Part shown: positions 50,416 through 59,718 of the stretch, piece by piece
Layout: each line of letters opens with the position of its first letter
Position numbering within the stretch: the stretch's first letter is position 1
Assembly (NCBI GenBank): GCA_021325675.1
Contig: JAJTCM010000003.1
Coordinates: 124,001-188,000, forward strand
Length of the DNA stretch: 64,000 nt
Direction: 5' to 3'
DNA from: Crocinitomicaceae bacterium
GTDB taxonomy: Bacteria; Bacteroidota; Bacteroidia; Flavobacteriales_D; Crocinitomicaceae
Program-made: the position numbers and the translations under genes
Notes under the pieces: model-generated
Told to the model about the DNA's origin: nothing
The model's input: only the letters and a program-made list of their open reading frames with translations
The model's database searches: none

Positions 50416-52620
50416 CTATTTGTGTTTTTTGATGGTGTAAAAAATGTTATAAACCCTGTTTTTCACCGAATATTTATTAACGGGCGCTTTATCTTCGTAT
50501 GTGCTCCGGACAATCAAATCGCCGTTGTCGAGGTCAAGCACAAGGAAGGTCAGCTCCGTATGGTTGGCTTTCATAAAAGTGGCCGGGAAATAAATCATCC
50601 CGATGGGGAAAAGGACAATGGAAAGGTAAACCATCGATCCGGAGATTTCCACGTGGCGCTGGTGCTCAAAGACAGAAAGCATCACTTTGCCCGTCCCGTT
50701 TTTTTCTTTGATATCCAGCAAAAGGTTATAGTCCGTCGGGAACACATCGATTTCATCGTTTTCCGTCAGCTCCGAGAGATAAGACATCAGCACGGAGCGC
50801 TGGTTGAAGGCTTCCGTACCGGAATTCACAAGGTTGGATGTACTCAGAACCTTTACATTCATGTCGAGATCGGCCGCAACTTCCTCAACCGATTTGGTGT
50901 AATCAACCTGCAGCTTTTCAGATTTGATCCGGTTGATCCCTTTGCGGTTGTAACTGAAAATAACCGGTTCGAGATAAATCATAGATGTAATTCCCAGCTT
51001 ATTTTCGTCCCGCTCCAATTTCCGTTTTTCCCGCGCAGAAAGTTTATTATAAGCTTCCTCGTCAGCTTCTTCCTGCTCGAACTGCTCTTTGAAAGCGTTA
51101 TATTTTTCATTGAACAATTTGGAGCCCGGCAAATCCGAAATCGCGTATAAATGAAAGGCGCTCGTATCAAAAGCTTCCACATGATCCGGGTTGCTCTGTT
51201 TTTTGATCTTCTCGTATTTGCTCAGGTTTTCCGCAGCTGCCTCCGTTTTCTGTACGGTATCTTTTTTAATCAGTGCGGCAGCCATAAATTCGCTGTACGA
51301 AACTGCATACGTTTTTGTCGCATATTTTTCCAGCTTGAACTTTTCGCTTTCCGCCAGGGTTTTAACCATTTTATCCCAGATAGCCTGGATAATCACATCG
51401 TCCGGTTTTTCCCTGCGCAAATCTTCAATCATCCGCATGGAAACGGTCATCGCCTGGATTTTACTCAATTCTTTCAGCATCGACTGGAGCGTAGCTATTT
51501 CGCCCTCCATTTTCGTTGATGCCGGGATTTTTTTGCTGAAATCACCGGTCGACTTGTACTGCGCATACCCCAGCCATGCTTTGGCTTTCATCCGTTTCAG
51601 GTAAATTGATTCCGGGTATTGCTTTTCAAGGATGTAAATCGAATAGAGGGCGTCATCGAACTCCGCATCCACGATATCCGTGCGGATACTTTCGAAACGG
51701 CATAAAGTCCGGATATATTCAAAACGCTCCTTCCCGAAAAGATACACGTGATTTCCCCATTCCTTATAGTTTTCCAGTTCTTTCAAAGCCGCTTCCTTCC
51801 GCTTTTTGATGTTCGGGTGCGAGCTTTTGCTGTCATCTGCATCTTCCGACGCTTTGATCGGGTATTTTTCTTTCGGGTAAAAACCTTCCGGGATTGTCAG
51901 CAGGGAACTGTTCAGCGCTGTTTTCGGAAAATCAATTTCTTCGAAAGGCAGGTAGGAATACAACAATACATCAAATGTTGACAGCAGCTCATCTTTCGAA
52001 TAACCGGCATCACAGTACAATTTGATCCCCATTTTATCCGCCTGGAACTCTTTTTCTTTGGAGAAATTGCTCAGTGCCAGGATCTTTTCTTTGTTGCGCT
52101 TGCTTTTACTTTTGTAATCAAAGGTTTCAACAACGTGCTCTTCTTTGTAATGCACAATTTCGTGCGACAAAACATAAGCCAGCTGCGCTTCATTTGTCAG
52201 TTGGGAAAGCAGTCCGGTGGTTACGAAAATAATTCCCTGGTAGGTTGAGAAAGCATTTGTTTCATTGGATTTGATGGTGTAAAAACGCAGCTTTTTCCGT
52301 AAAGGCTCATCTTTTACAAGCAGCTTATCCGCAATTTCATTGACATACGCCGAAACTTCATCGCCGTAGACCACAATCCCGGAATGGAGCAGATCGTTGA
52401 TCGCATAGTGAACGCCTTCCAGGAAAACCTTCTCTTTTTCCCCCTTCAGCTTGAGATCGCCGGTTTGCAGATCGTCTTCAATTTTATGGAAAGCATTGGT
52501 GGTAAAATCAACCGGGATATCACCCGATGCCTCCAGGTTTTTAAAATTATTGAAATCCTGCTGTGCGTGAAACGCCGATGTAAACAGGAGAACAGCGAGG
52601 AGTGAACGGGTTATTTTCAT
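50416..52620 (-). CDS. Periplasmic M48-family metalloprotease
   Basis: This 734-residue protein has a signal peptide (about 1-20). The zinc motif HEIVH (153-157) is followed by the downstream Glu in FQADKMGIKL. Residues about 300-600 are helical and may be TPR-like; the last hundred residues hold a hydrophobic stretch (about 648-670). M48 proteases such as BepA and LoiP monitor outer-membrane assembly. It sits 4 bases before the barrel gene, which supports a role in barrel quality control (inference). A TAATTTTG -7 element lies at 52634-52641. Confidence 0.85.
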   Translation of the reverse strand: MKITRSLLAVLLFTSAFHAQQDFNNFKNLEASGDIPVDFTTNAFHKIEDDLQTGDLKLKGEKEKVFLEGVHYAINDLLHSGIVVYGDEVSAYVNEIADKLLVKDEPLRKKLRFYTIKSNETNAFSTYQGIIFVTTGLLSQLTNEAQLAYVLSHEIVHYKEEHVVETFDYKSKSKRNKEKILALSNFSKEKEFQADKMGIKLYCDAGYSKDELLSTFDVLLYSYLPFEEIDFPKTALNSSLLTIPEGFYPKEKYPIKASEDADDSKSSHPNIKKRKEAALKELENYKEWGNHVYLFGKERFEYIRTLCRFESIRTDIVDAEFDDALYSIYILEKQYPESIYLKRMKAKAWLGYAQYKSTGDFSKKIPASTKMEGEIATLQSMLKELSKIQAMTVSMRMIEDLRREKPDDVIIQAIWDKMVKTLAESEKFKLEKYATKTYAVSYSEFMAAALIKKDTVQKTEAAAENLSKYEKIKKQSNPDHVEAFDTSAFHLYAISDLPGSKLFNEKYNAFKEQFEQEEADEEAYNKLSAREKRKLERDENKLGITSMIYLEPVIFSYNRKGINRIKSEKLQVDYTKSVEEVAADLDMNVKVLSTSNLVNSGTEAFNQRSVLMSYLSELTENDEIDVFPTDYNLLLDIKEKNGTGKVMLSVFEHQRHVEISGSMVYLSIVLFPIGMIYFPATFMKANHTELTFLVLDLDNGDLIVRSTYEDKAPVNKYSVKNRVYNIFYTIKKHK

Positions 52621-52633
52621 GCTAATGTTTTGT

Positions 52634-52641
52634 CAAAATTA
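52634..52641 (-). promoter_or_regulatory. Candidate -7 element of the M48 protease/barrel operon
   Basis: TAATTTTG on the minus strand, 13 bases before the ATG; no good -33. Confidence 0.4.
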
Positions 52642-52737
52642 CGCAATATTTTTTTTCATGAGCCAGGGGCGGTCCAAAAATCTCCGGCACATAAAAAAGC
52701 GCTTCGTCTAAAATCCCCGATTTAAATCCGGATTGAA

Positions 52738-52767
52738 TTGGTCTTTCGGTAAGAAAATTTAACTTTG
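52738..52767 (+). promoter_or_regulatory. Promoter of the Gfo/Idh gene
   Basis: TTG (52738-52740), 19 bases, then TAACTTTG (52760-52767), 15 bases before the ATG at 52783. It rules out the earlier start at 52765. Confidence 0.65.
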
Positions 52768-52782
52768 TACAAATTATACTTC

Positions 52783-53769
52783 ATGTTAAAGATCGGAGTT
52801 TTAGGCGCAGGTCATTTAGGGAAAATTCACATACGGCTGATCCGGGAACTGGGGGAACATTATCAACTCCTTGGTTTTCATGATCCTCACGAAGAAACGG
52901 CACAGGAAGCCGCAGCACTTTTTAATACCCGGGCCTACGCTACGGCGGAAGAATTGATCGCTGAAGCTGACTGCATCGATATTGTTACCCCTACCTTATA
53001 TCATTTTGAGCTCGCTGCCCTGGCCCTAAAAGCCGGAAAGCACGTTTTCATTGAAAAACCAATCACGCAGACTTTGGACGAAGCCTACGAGCTGATCCGG
53101 ATCGCACAAGAAACCAAAGCTACTGTGCAGGTGGGCCATGTAGAGCGCTTCAATCCCGCTTTCCAGGCGGCGCTTCCTTTTTTCAGGGAGCCGATGTTTA
53201 TCGAAACGCACCGTTTGGCGCAGTTTAACCCGCGCGGAACAGATGTGCCGGTGGTTCTCGACCTGATGATCCACGACATTGATGTGATCCTGAGCGTCGT
53301 TAAATCGGAAGTGCGTTCTATTTCTGCTTCCGGGGTAGCTGTGATCAGTGAATCCGACGATATCACCAATGCCCGCATTGAATTCGAAAACGGCTGTGTA
53401 GCCAACCTGACTTCGTCACGGATCTCACTCAAGAATATGCGTAAATCGCGCTTTTTCCAGAAAGATGCCTACATCAGCGTGGATTTCCTGACCAAAGAAC
53501 TGGAAGTTTTCCGGATGCAAACAATTGAAGGTGAGGCGGATCCTTTTGATATTGTCTTCGACCCGGGGAACAACGCCCCTAAAAAGAAAGTCCTTTTTGA
53601 TAAACCTGATATCGAAGAAAGCAATGCCATCAGAGAAGAGCTCAGTTCCTTCCATCATGCGATCACAACGCAAAGCAGGCCTGTTGTGAGCATCGAAGAC
53701 GGAACAAAAGCGCTCGAAGTTGCGACCCTTGTTTTAGAGAAGCTGAACCAGGCAAAATTTTCGCTCTGA
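52783..53769 (+). CDS. Gfo/Idh/MocA-family oxidoreductase
   Basis: I start at the ATG at 52783 (328 residues); an ATG-like start at 52765 falls inside the promoter. The N-terminal Rossmann motif GAGHLGKIH binds NAD(P), EKPITQTLDEA holds the Lys of the EKP motif, and the C-terminal half is the substrate domain with HDIDV. It oxidises or reduces a sugar or inositol derivative. It is next to a lipoprotein and two glycan genes, so it may make a nucleotide-sugar building block, as in UDP-GlcNAc 3-dehydrogenases. Confidence 0.85.
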   Translation: MLKIGVLGAGHLGKIHIRLIRELGEHYQLLGFHDPHEETAQEAAALFNTRAYATAEELIAEADCIDIVTPTLYHFELAALALKAGKHVFIEKPITQTLDEAYELIRIAQETKATVQVGHVERFNPAFQAALPFFREPMFIETHRLAQFNPRGTDVPVVLDLMIHDIDVILSVVKSEVRSISASGVAVISESDDITNARIEFENGCVANLTSSRISLKNMRKSRFFQKDAYISVDFLTKELEVFRMQTIEGEADPFDIVFDPGNNAPKKKVLFDKPDIEESNAIREELSSFHHAITTQSRPVVSIEDGTKALEVATLVLEKLNQAKFSL

Positions 53770-53811
53770 ACAATATTCGCAGTGCTTTTTCGTTAATGAA
53801 TAAAACTATTT

Positions 53812-54675
53812 ATGAAATTTTTTACCAAAATAGGTCTGATCTCCTTTTTGTTTTTAAGCTCATGTATCAAGAACAATCCTGATCCTTCGTGGATTAAGAT
53901 TGAGAAATGGGTGCTGAACGAAAACCTCGATGTGGAGGAAGGAGAGCTCACTGAGAATTTTTCCGACGTATACATAACAATAGATGATAAAATTATCGGG
54001 ATTTTTGAATTGCCGGTAAAGCTGCCGATCCTTGACGAAGGCAGCCATAAAATCTCACTTTACCCTGTGATCCGCAACAACGGGATCTCTGCCACGAAAA
54101 AAATCTATCCTTTTTGCGAGCCGCATATCCTGACGCTCAACCTCGTTAAAAATGAAACCCAAACGATTGTCCCGCAAACACGTTATTACGACGGAACGAG
54201 CTTCTGGATCGAAGATTTTGAGAATACCGTATTCAATATTGACGATGACGGGAATTTCAGTCTTGCAAAGCTCGTTAAGGGAAATGATCCTGCGATTTTG
54301 AAATACGGCAATTATTACGGCCACGTTCCATTGACGGCAGCGGATTCTATCTGGCACGGAGAAACAACCCCGAACATGTTCCTCCCGAAAAGCGCAGCCG
54401 AAGTTTACCTCGAAATCGATTATATCACAACAAATACCGTGCTTACAGGCTTGTACGCCATTTCGGATACAGGTGTTAAGGACAACCCGAATATCCAGCT
54501 CAATCCCCAGGATGAAACCGACCTGGAATGGCGAAAAATTTACATCGATCTGAAGGAGCTTGTTTCTTCATCGATAAGCGCCACTTCTTTTTCGCATTAT
54601 TTCCTGGCAATGCTGGACGCAGGCAAAACGAGCTCAAATATTTACCTTGACAACATCAAAGTTGTACATTTTTAA
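53812..54675 (+). CDS. Lipoprotein of unknown function next to the glycan genes
   Basis: This 287-residue protein has a signal ending in LFLSSC (Cys18), so it is a lipoprotein. The body begins with a fibronectin/carboxypeptidase-regulatory-like strand set (DVYITIDDKIIGIF, LPILDEGSHKISLYPV), then a galactose-binding-like part ending YLDNIKVVHF. It lies 42 bases after the Gfo/Idh gene and 3 before the sugar transferase, so it may belong to one operon. Role unknown. Confidence 0.7.
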   Translation: MKFFTKIGLISFLFLSSCIKNNPDPSWIKIEKWVLNENLDVEEGELTENFSDVYITIDDKIIGIFELPVKLPILDEGSHKISLYPVIRNNGISATKKIYPFCEPHILTLNLVKNETQTIVPQTRYYDGTSFWIEDFENTVFNIDDDGNFSLAKLVKGNDPAILKYGNYYGHVPLTAADSIWHGETTPNMFLPKSAAEVYLEIDYITTNTVLTGLYAISDTGVKDNPNIQLNPQDETDLEWRKIYIDLKELVSSSISATSFSHYFLAMLDAGKTSSNIYLDNIKVVHF

Positions 54676-54678
54676 ACC

Positions 54679-56070
54679 GTGATCACAAAAAAATCATACA
54701 TACTTTTCCTGCTTGATTTCCTCTCGGCGATCATTTCCTGGTTTACTTTTTACTATTTCAGGAAAGTAACGATTGAAAACGCGGAATTCAGCACCAGCGA
54801 GGCTTTTTTCTGGGGAATTGCGGTCATCCCTTTCTTCTGGACGACTTTGTACATGCTGCAGGGAACATACGTGGACGTGAAACGCATTTACCGTCTCCGG
54901 GTACTGAACATTACAACGCAGGCCACTTTTATCGGCTCCGTTATTCTCTTTTTCGCCCTGATCCTCGATGATTCCATTCAAAGCTACCAGCTGTATTACA
55001 AATCGTTCTTTTCCCTGATCGTCATTCATTTTTGCTGTGTTTTCCTGCCGCGGATCATTTTCACCAGCATCCAGGTATACCGCATTCAAAACCGGAAAGA
55101 GGGGTTTAAAACCATTCTCCTCGGCGGAAGTGAAAAAGCCCTGAATATTTACCGGGAAATTACTTCCATGCCGAAAAGCATCGGGAACGAGTTCATTGGT
55201 TTTGTGAACCTGAACGGGATCGACAAGCTGCTCGAAGATGAAATCCCTTACCTCGGGCATGTATCCGAGCTCGAAAGCATCCTCTCAAAACACGAAGTCG
55301 AGGAAATTATCATTGCACTGGAAAGTACCGAACACGAGCGCCTGAAATCGCTGATCTCGAAAATTTCCAAAAAAGAAATCAAAATCAAGATCCTGCCGGA
55401 CATGTACGACATTCTTGCCGGTTCGGTGAAACTGAATAACATTTTCGGCGCCCTGCTGATCGAAGTGAACACAGACAAAATGCCTGTATGGCAAAAAGTC
55501 ACCAAGCGTTTCCTCGATATTACGTTTTCGCTCATCGCGTTGATTACACTGATCCCGTTATATATAGGCCTGGCGATTGCCGTGAAAACGTCTTCCAAAG
55601 GCCCGGTTTTCTTCACCCAGGACCGCATTGGGCGCAGCGGGAAAAAGTTTAAGATCATCAAGTTCCGGACAATGTACGTTGGCGCTGAGAAAAACGGCCC
55701 GCAACTGTCGCGCGTGGATGATCCGCGGATCACGCCGGTTGGGCGTTTCCTGCGCAAAACCCGTTTGGATGAATTCCCGCAGTTCCTCAACGTGATCAAA
55801 GGCGATATGTCGCTTGTTGGCCCGCGCCCGGAACGCCAGTTCTATATTGACCAGATTGCAGCCATTGAGCCGCAGTTCCTCGAGCTGAATTCCGTGAGAC
55901 CGGGGATTACCTCCTGGGGACAGGTAAAATACGGCTATGCAGAAAACGTCGACCAGATGCTCCAGCGCATGAAATACGACCTGCTTTACCTCAAAAACAT
56001 TTCCCTCGCGGTGGATTTTAAAATCATGCTCTATACGATTTTAATTATCTTTAAGGGCAAAGGAAAATAA
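54679..56070 (+). CDS. Polyprenyl-phosphate sugar transferase (initiating)
   Basis: This 463-residue protein starts at a GTG at 54679. It has four N-terminal membrane helices (about 10-130), a Rossmann-like domain, a fifth helix (about 283-305) and a C-terminal catalytic domain with FTQDRIGRSGKKFKIIKFRT, LDEFPQFLNVIKGDMSLVG and GPRPERQ. The family (WcaJ/PglC-like) moves a sugar-1-phosphate onto undecaprenyl phosphate to start capsule or exopolysaccharide synthesis. It touches the next gene directly. Confidence 0.93.
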   Translation: MITKKSYILFLLDFLSAIISWFTFYYFRKVTIENAEFSTSEAFFWGIAVIPFFWTTLYMLQGTYVDVKRIYRLRVLNITTQATFIGSVILFFALILDDSIQSYQLYYKSFFSLIVIHFCCVFLPRIIFTSIQVYRIQNRKEGFKTILLGGSEKALNIYREITSMPKSIGNEFIGFVNLNGIDKLLEDEIPYLGHVSELESILSKHEVEEIIIALESTEHERLKSLISKISKKEIKIKILPDMYDILAGSVKLNNIFGALLIEVNTDKMPVWQKVTKRFLDITFSLIALITLIPLYIGLAIAVKTSSKGPVFFTQDRIGRSGKKFKIIKFRTMYVGAEKNGPQLSRVDDPRITPVGRFLRKTRLDEFPQFLNVIKGDMSLVGPRPERQFYIDQIAAIEPQFLELNSVRPGITSWGQVKYGYAENVDQMLQRMKYDLLYLKNISLAVDFKIMLYTILIIFKGKGK

Positions 56071-57177
56071 ATGGCTCACACATTAGCGTATCTCTGCGGT
56101 TCCAAAAGCTGGGGCGGACTTGAAATGAACCAGCTCCGCAATGCCCTATGGATGAAGGAACGCGGCCACGAAGTTATTTTTTTCTGCCGGAAGGATACAC
56201 CGCTTGCCACCGAAGTTGAAAAAGCCGGTCTCTCAGCAGTTTATTTATCTCCTTACCGCAAATACTACGATTTCAAAGCCGGGAAAATGCTCTGCAACAA
56301 GCTCCGCGAAAAAGCAATCACACACCTTATTATACGCTCAACCTATGATATGAGCATCGCGGCTTACTGCAAAAGCAAGCTGGGCGATAAAATCCATCTT
56401 TCCTATTTTATGGAAATGCAGCTGGGCGTAAAAAAAACCAACCTGCTGCACACGCTGCGCTTCCGGAAAATCGATCTCTGGAGCTGTCCGCTGCCTTTCC
56501 TGGCAAAGCAGGTTGAAACGATGACCCGTTTTCCCAAAGAGCGCATCCGCATCATTCCTTCCGGGATTGATCTTAACGCTTTAAGCATTTCCGATTCTCA
56601 GGCGGAAGCGCGGGAAAAACTGGAGTTACCAGCCAATATGTTCCTGTTTGGCCTGATCGGGCGTTTCGACCCGCAAAAAGGACAATTGCTGCTGCTCGAA
56701 GCTGCTATGAAAGCTCAAAATACGGATTTCGGCATTGTTTTCCTGGGTGAGCCCACCAAAAACGAAGGAGCAGCTTATTACCGGGAATTGCAGGGTTTCA
56801 TTACACAAAACCAGCTTGAGAAACGCGTCTTTATCCGCGGTTTCCGAAAAGATATTGCCACATTTTACCGGGCAATCGATTGGTTTGTGATGGCTTCCAA
56901 AGCGGAAACTTTCGGCATGGTTACCATCGAAGCTATGGCCTGCGGAACGCCAACACTGGGAAGTAACGCCGGCGGAACGCCTGAAATCCTGGAACACGGT
57001 AAGCTGGGCGCTTTATTTCAAACGCTTGACGCTGCGGACCTTGCCGTCAAACTGGACGAAATTGTTTCCGGAAAACAGGCTGTGAGCCCAGGGCTTTTGC
57101 TTGAAAAAGCACGGCAATACGACCATCGGCTTGTTTGTGAGCTCGTCGGGAAAAATTTAGGGCTTACAACGCTTTAA
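56071..57177 (+). CDS. GT4-family glycosyltransferase
   Basis: This 368-residue protein has the GT-B fold of family 4 transferases: GSKSWGGLEMNQ at the acceptor site, GRFDPQKGQLLLLEA near 204-218 for the donor, and SKAETFGMVTIEAMACGTP with the E-x7-E motif. It adds a sugar to the lipid-linked product of the preceding gene. Its ATG directly follows the stop of that gene with no gap. Donor unknown. Confidence 0.92.
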   Translation: MAHTLAYLCGSKSWGGLEMNQLRNALWMKERGHEVIFFCRKDTPLATEVEKAGLSAVYLSPYRKYYDFKAGKMLCNKLREKAITHLIIRSTYDMSIAAYCKSKLGDKIHLSYFMEMQLGVKKTNLLHTLRFRKIDLWSCPLPFLAKQVETMTRFPKERIRIIPSGIDLNALSISDSQAEAREKLELPANMFLFGLIGRFDPQKGQLLLLEAAMKAQNTDFGIVFLGEPTKNEGAAYYRELQGFITQNQLEKRVFIRGFRKDIATFYRAIDWFVMASKAETFGMVTIEAMACGTPTLGSNAGGTPEILEHGKLGALFQTLDAADLAVKLDEIVSGKQAVSPGLLLEKARQYDHRLVCELVGKNLGLTTL

Positions 57178-57201
57178 AACGCACGACGCAAAATCTTTTT
57201 T

Positions 57202-57209
57202 TATATTTG
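57202..57209 (+). promoter_or_regulatory. Candidate -7 element of the bioB operon
   Basis: TATATTTG, 19 bases before the ATG; no clear -33 TTG. No BirA operator is obvious. Confidence 0.5.
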
Positions 57210-57228
57210 CACCAACTAAAACAGAATT

Positions 57229-58317
57229 ATGAAAGTAAATCCGGCATATAATACACGGGAGAAATTATTGGAACTTTACAACAAGCCTTTGTTGGAGCTC
57301 GTTTTTGAAGCAGCGACGGTTCACCGTCAGTATCACAATCCGAGAGAAGTCCAGATGTCTTCCCTGCTGAGTATTAAAACCGGTGGCTGCCCTGAAGATT
57401 GCGGTTATTGTCCGCAGGCCGCCCGTTATCATACCGATGTTGAGGCCCACAAGCTCATGACCGTGGAATCCGTGGTTGAGCAGGCGCAAAATGCTAAAGC
57501 CAACGGCTCTTCCCGCTTATGCATGGGCGCAGCCTGGAGAGAAGTTCGCGACAACCGGGATTTTGACTCTGTTGTTGAAATGGTACAAGCTGTAAACGAC
57601 CTCGACATGGAAGTATGCTGCACACTGGGAATGCTGAACGAAGACCAGGCGCTCAGGCTCAAAAAAGCTGGTTTATTTGCTTACAACCACAACCTGGATT
57701 CATCCCGTGATTTTTATAAAGATATTATTTCCACCCGCGAATACGACGACCGCCTTAATACCATTGAAAATGCACGCAAAGCAGGCATTACGGTTTGCTC
57801 AGGCGGGATCATCGGAATGGGTGAAGCTGTTGAAGACCGGATCGGCTTGCTCCTGAGCTACATGGAAATGGAAACCCCGCCGGATTCAATTCCGATCAAT
57901 GCCCTCGTGGCCGTTGAAGGTACACCGCTGGAAGACCAGAAACCTGTTGAACAATGGGAGATGATCCGCATGGTGGCAACGACGCGCATTGCTTTCCCGC
58001 AATCCGTTGTACGCCTTTCCGCCGGAAGAACGAAAATGAACATGGAAGGCCAGGCTTTGTGCTTCATGGCAGGCGCCGGGTCGATTTTTGCCGGGGATAA
58101 ACTGCTTACTACGCCAAACCCGGAATTCAACGAGGATAAAGCCATGTTCGAAATCCTGGGGCTTGTACCGAAAGAAGCGTTTGCTGACGGTGAAAAACCG
58201 GTTTCAGAGCCAGACCCGATTATCGAGGCCCGCAAGGAAAAAGACCGTTTACGCGCTATTCAGCTGGAAGAAGCTAAGGCTAAAGGCTTTGAGCCGCGCA
58301 AGATAACCGTTCAATAA
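57229..58317 (+). CDS. bioB: Biotin synthase
   Basis: This 362-residue radical-SAM enzyme inserts sulfur into dethiobiotin. The cluster-binding Cys54, Cys58 and Cys61 lie in GGCPEDCGYCPQ. CMGAAWREVRDN, YNHNLDSS and NALVAVEGTPL are family signatures, and the conserved Arg and Cys for the second cluster are present. Length is normal with a short charged tail. It leads into bioF, which begins 4 bases after its stop. Confidence 0.97.
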   Translation: MKVNPAYNTREKLLELYNKPLLELVFEAATVHRQYHNPREVQMSSLLSIKTGGCPEDCGYCPQAARYHTDVEAHKLMTVESVVEQAQNAKANGSSRLCMGAAWREVRDNRDFDSVVEMVQAVNDLDMEVCCTLGMLNEDQALRLKKAGLFAYNHNLDSSRDFYKDIISTREYDDRLNTIENARKAGITVCSGGIIGMGEAVEDRIGLLLSYMEMETPPDSIPINALVAVEGTPLEDQKPVEQWEMIRMVATTRIAFPQSVVRLSAGRTKMNMEGQALCFMAGAGSIFAGDKLLTTPNPEFNEDKAMFEILGLVPKEAFADGEKPVSEPDPIIEARKEKDRLRAIQLEEAKAKGFEPRKITVQ

Positions 58318-58321
58318 GATT

Positions 58322-59413
58322 TTGCAGCCCGGAAGTTTTGATAAGCTCGAACAGCGCAAGGATGACGGTAGCTACCGCAAGCTGAATTCCGCCGCTTTTG
58401 CTTTCGATTTCTGGTCTAATGATTATTTAGGGATCAGCCGTTTATTATCAGAACAGCAGCATACAGCATCCGGCAGTACCGGTTCCCGCCTGATTTCGGG
58501 CAATTCATCCGAAGCTGAAGCTTGTGAATCTTTCCTGGCCGATTTTTTTGAAGCCGGAGCCGCGCTTGTTTTCAATTCCGGATACGATGCCAACCTGGGC
58601 TTGTTTTCTTCCCTCACAGGCCGCAATGACATTGTACTTTATGACGAGTTCGTCCACGCTTCCGTGCGCGACGGCATCCGCCTGGGACTGGGAAAATCTT
58701 TTTCTTTTCACCACAACGACCCGGCTGACCTTGAAAAGAAACTGAAACAATTCTCTGACGGGAAGGTTTCTGTGTTTATCGCCGTAGAATCACTTTATTC
58801 CATGGACGGGGATTTCGCCCCTTTGCAGGAACTGGCCGCGCTCGCTGAACAATACGGGGCTTTCCTGATTGTTGACGAAGCCCATTCCTGCGGCGTTTTC
58901 GGCCCTGAGGGAAAAGGATTGTGTATTGAACAAAAATTGCATGACCGCATTTTTGCCCGCGTTGTTACTTTTGGAAAAGCTTACGGCACCCACGGGGCTT
59001 GTGTTTTAGGCTCACAGAAGCTTAAAGATTTCCTCGTCAATTTTGCCCGCTCCTTTATATATACGACAGCTTTGCCCCCGCAGCACTATCAGCTGATCCG
59101 GAAAGCGATTGAAAAGAGCCTTAATCCGGAGCTAAGACAGCAGCTTTTCACGAACATTTCTTCCTTTGTACAGCAAAACAAAGAGCTGATCCGTTATTCT
59201 GACCCCGTCTCCCCTATCCAGGTTTTATTTCCCGGTGATGTGACCAGGCTCCGCCAGCTTTGTTCCGGATTGCAAAAACAAGGATTTGGGGTGAAAGTTA
59301 TCCAAAGCCCGACTGTACCAAAAGGTAAGGAACGGATCCGGATTTGTCTCCACGCCTTCAATTCACCAGAAGAAATCACGCTTTTCGGCAATCTGCTACA
59401 AGCAGCTCGCTAA
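58322..59413 (+). CDS. bioF: 8-amino-7-oxononanoate synthase
   Basis: This 363-residue PLP enzyme joins pimeloyl thioester and alanine in biotin synthesis. The PLP Lys is in VTFGKAYGTHG, VDEAHSCGVFG holds the PLP Asp, and FWSNDYLGIS is the family start. The start is a TTG at 58322, 4 bases after bioB; no in-frame ATG occurs before the conserved domain, and an ATT one codon earlier is less likely. Length fits. Next to bioB this is BioF rather than its relative Kbl. Confidence 0.92.
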   Translation: MQPGSFDKLEQRKDDGSYRKLNSAAFAFDFWSNDYLGISRLLSEQQHTASGSTGSRLISGNSSEAEACESFLADFFEAGAALVFNSGYDANLGLFSSLTGRNDIVLYDEFVHASVRDGIRLGLGKSFSFHHNDPADLEKKLKQFSDGKVSVFIAVESLYSMDGDFAPLQELAALAEQYGAFLIVDEAHSCGVFGPEGKGLCIEQKLHDRIFARVVTFGKAYGTHGACVLGSQKLKDFLVNFARSFIYTTALPPQHYQLIRKAIEKSLNPELRQQLFTNISSFVQQNKELIRYSDPVSPIQVLFPGDVTRLRQLCSGLQKQGFGVKVIQSPTVPKGKERIRICLHAFNSPEEITLFGNLLQAAR

Positions 59414-59718
59414 CAGCTCCGATTTTCAGTTTATCTTGCATTCCCAAACTTTTTTTTCGGGAAAATAAACGCTGTTTTTCGCTGAAAAAGATTATGCATA
59501 CATATAAACAACTGCTAAAACCACTGAAAATCTCTTATACAAAAACTACCGATTATTGTAAAAATCAGTATAAATACCTACGATTTTATGTCAAATACTC
59601 GTTGGAAATCATTTTTTGATAAATCAAACAAGGGAAATATTCATCGCACATTATTGTGCGTGCATAGGTATTGTTTTTTTTGTAAATTAGAATCATAAAC
59701 CAATTAAAACGAGTAGCT
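59414..59718. other. Intergenic region of 305 bases
   Basis: No gene is evident. It is AT-rich and contains a hairpin CGCACA-TTAT-TGTGCG (59645-59660) in the upstream part of the T9SS gene. I see no clear TAnnTTTG near the start of that gene. Confidence 0.6.

Noticed and set aside
57180-57228. A biotin riboswitch or BirA site upstream of bioB
   Set aside because: The spacer is too short and has no dyad with the BirA-site pattern; only a -7 element is seen.
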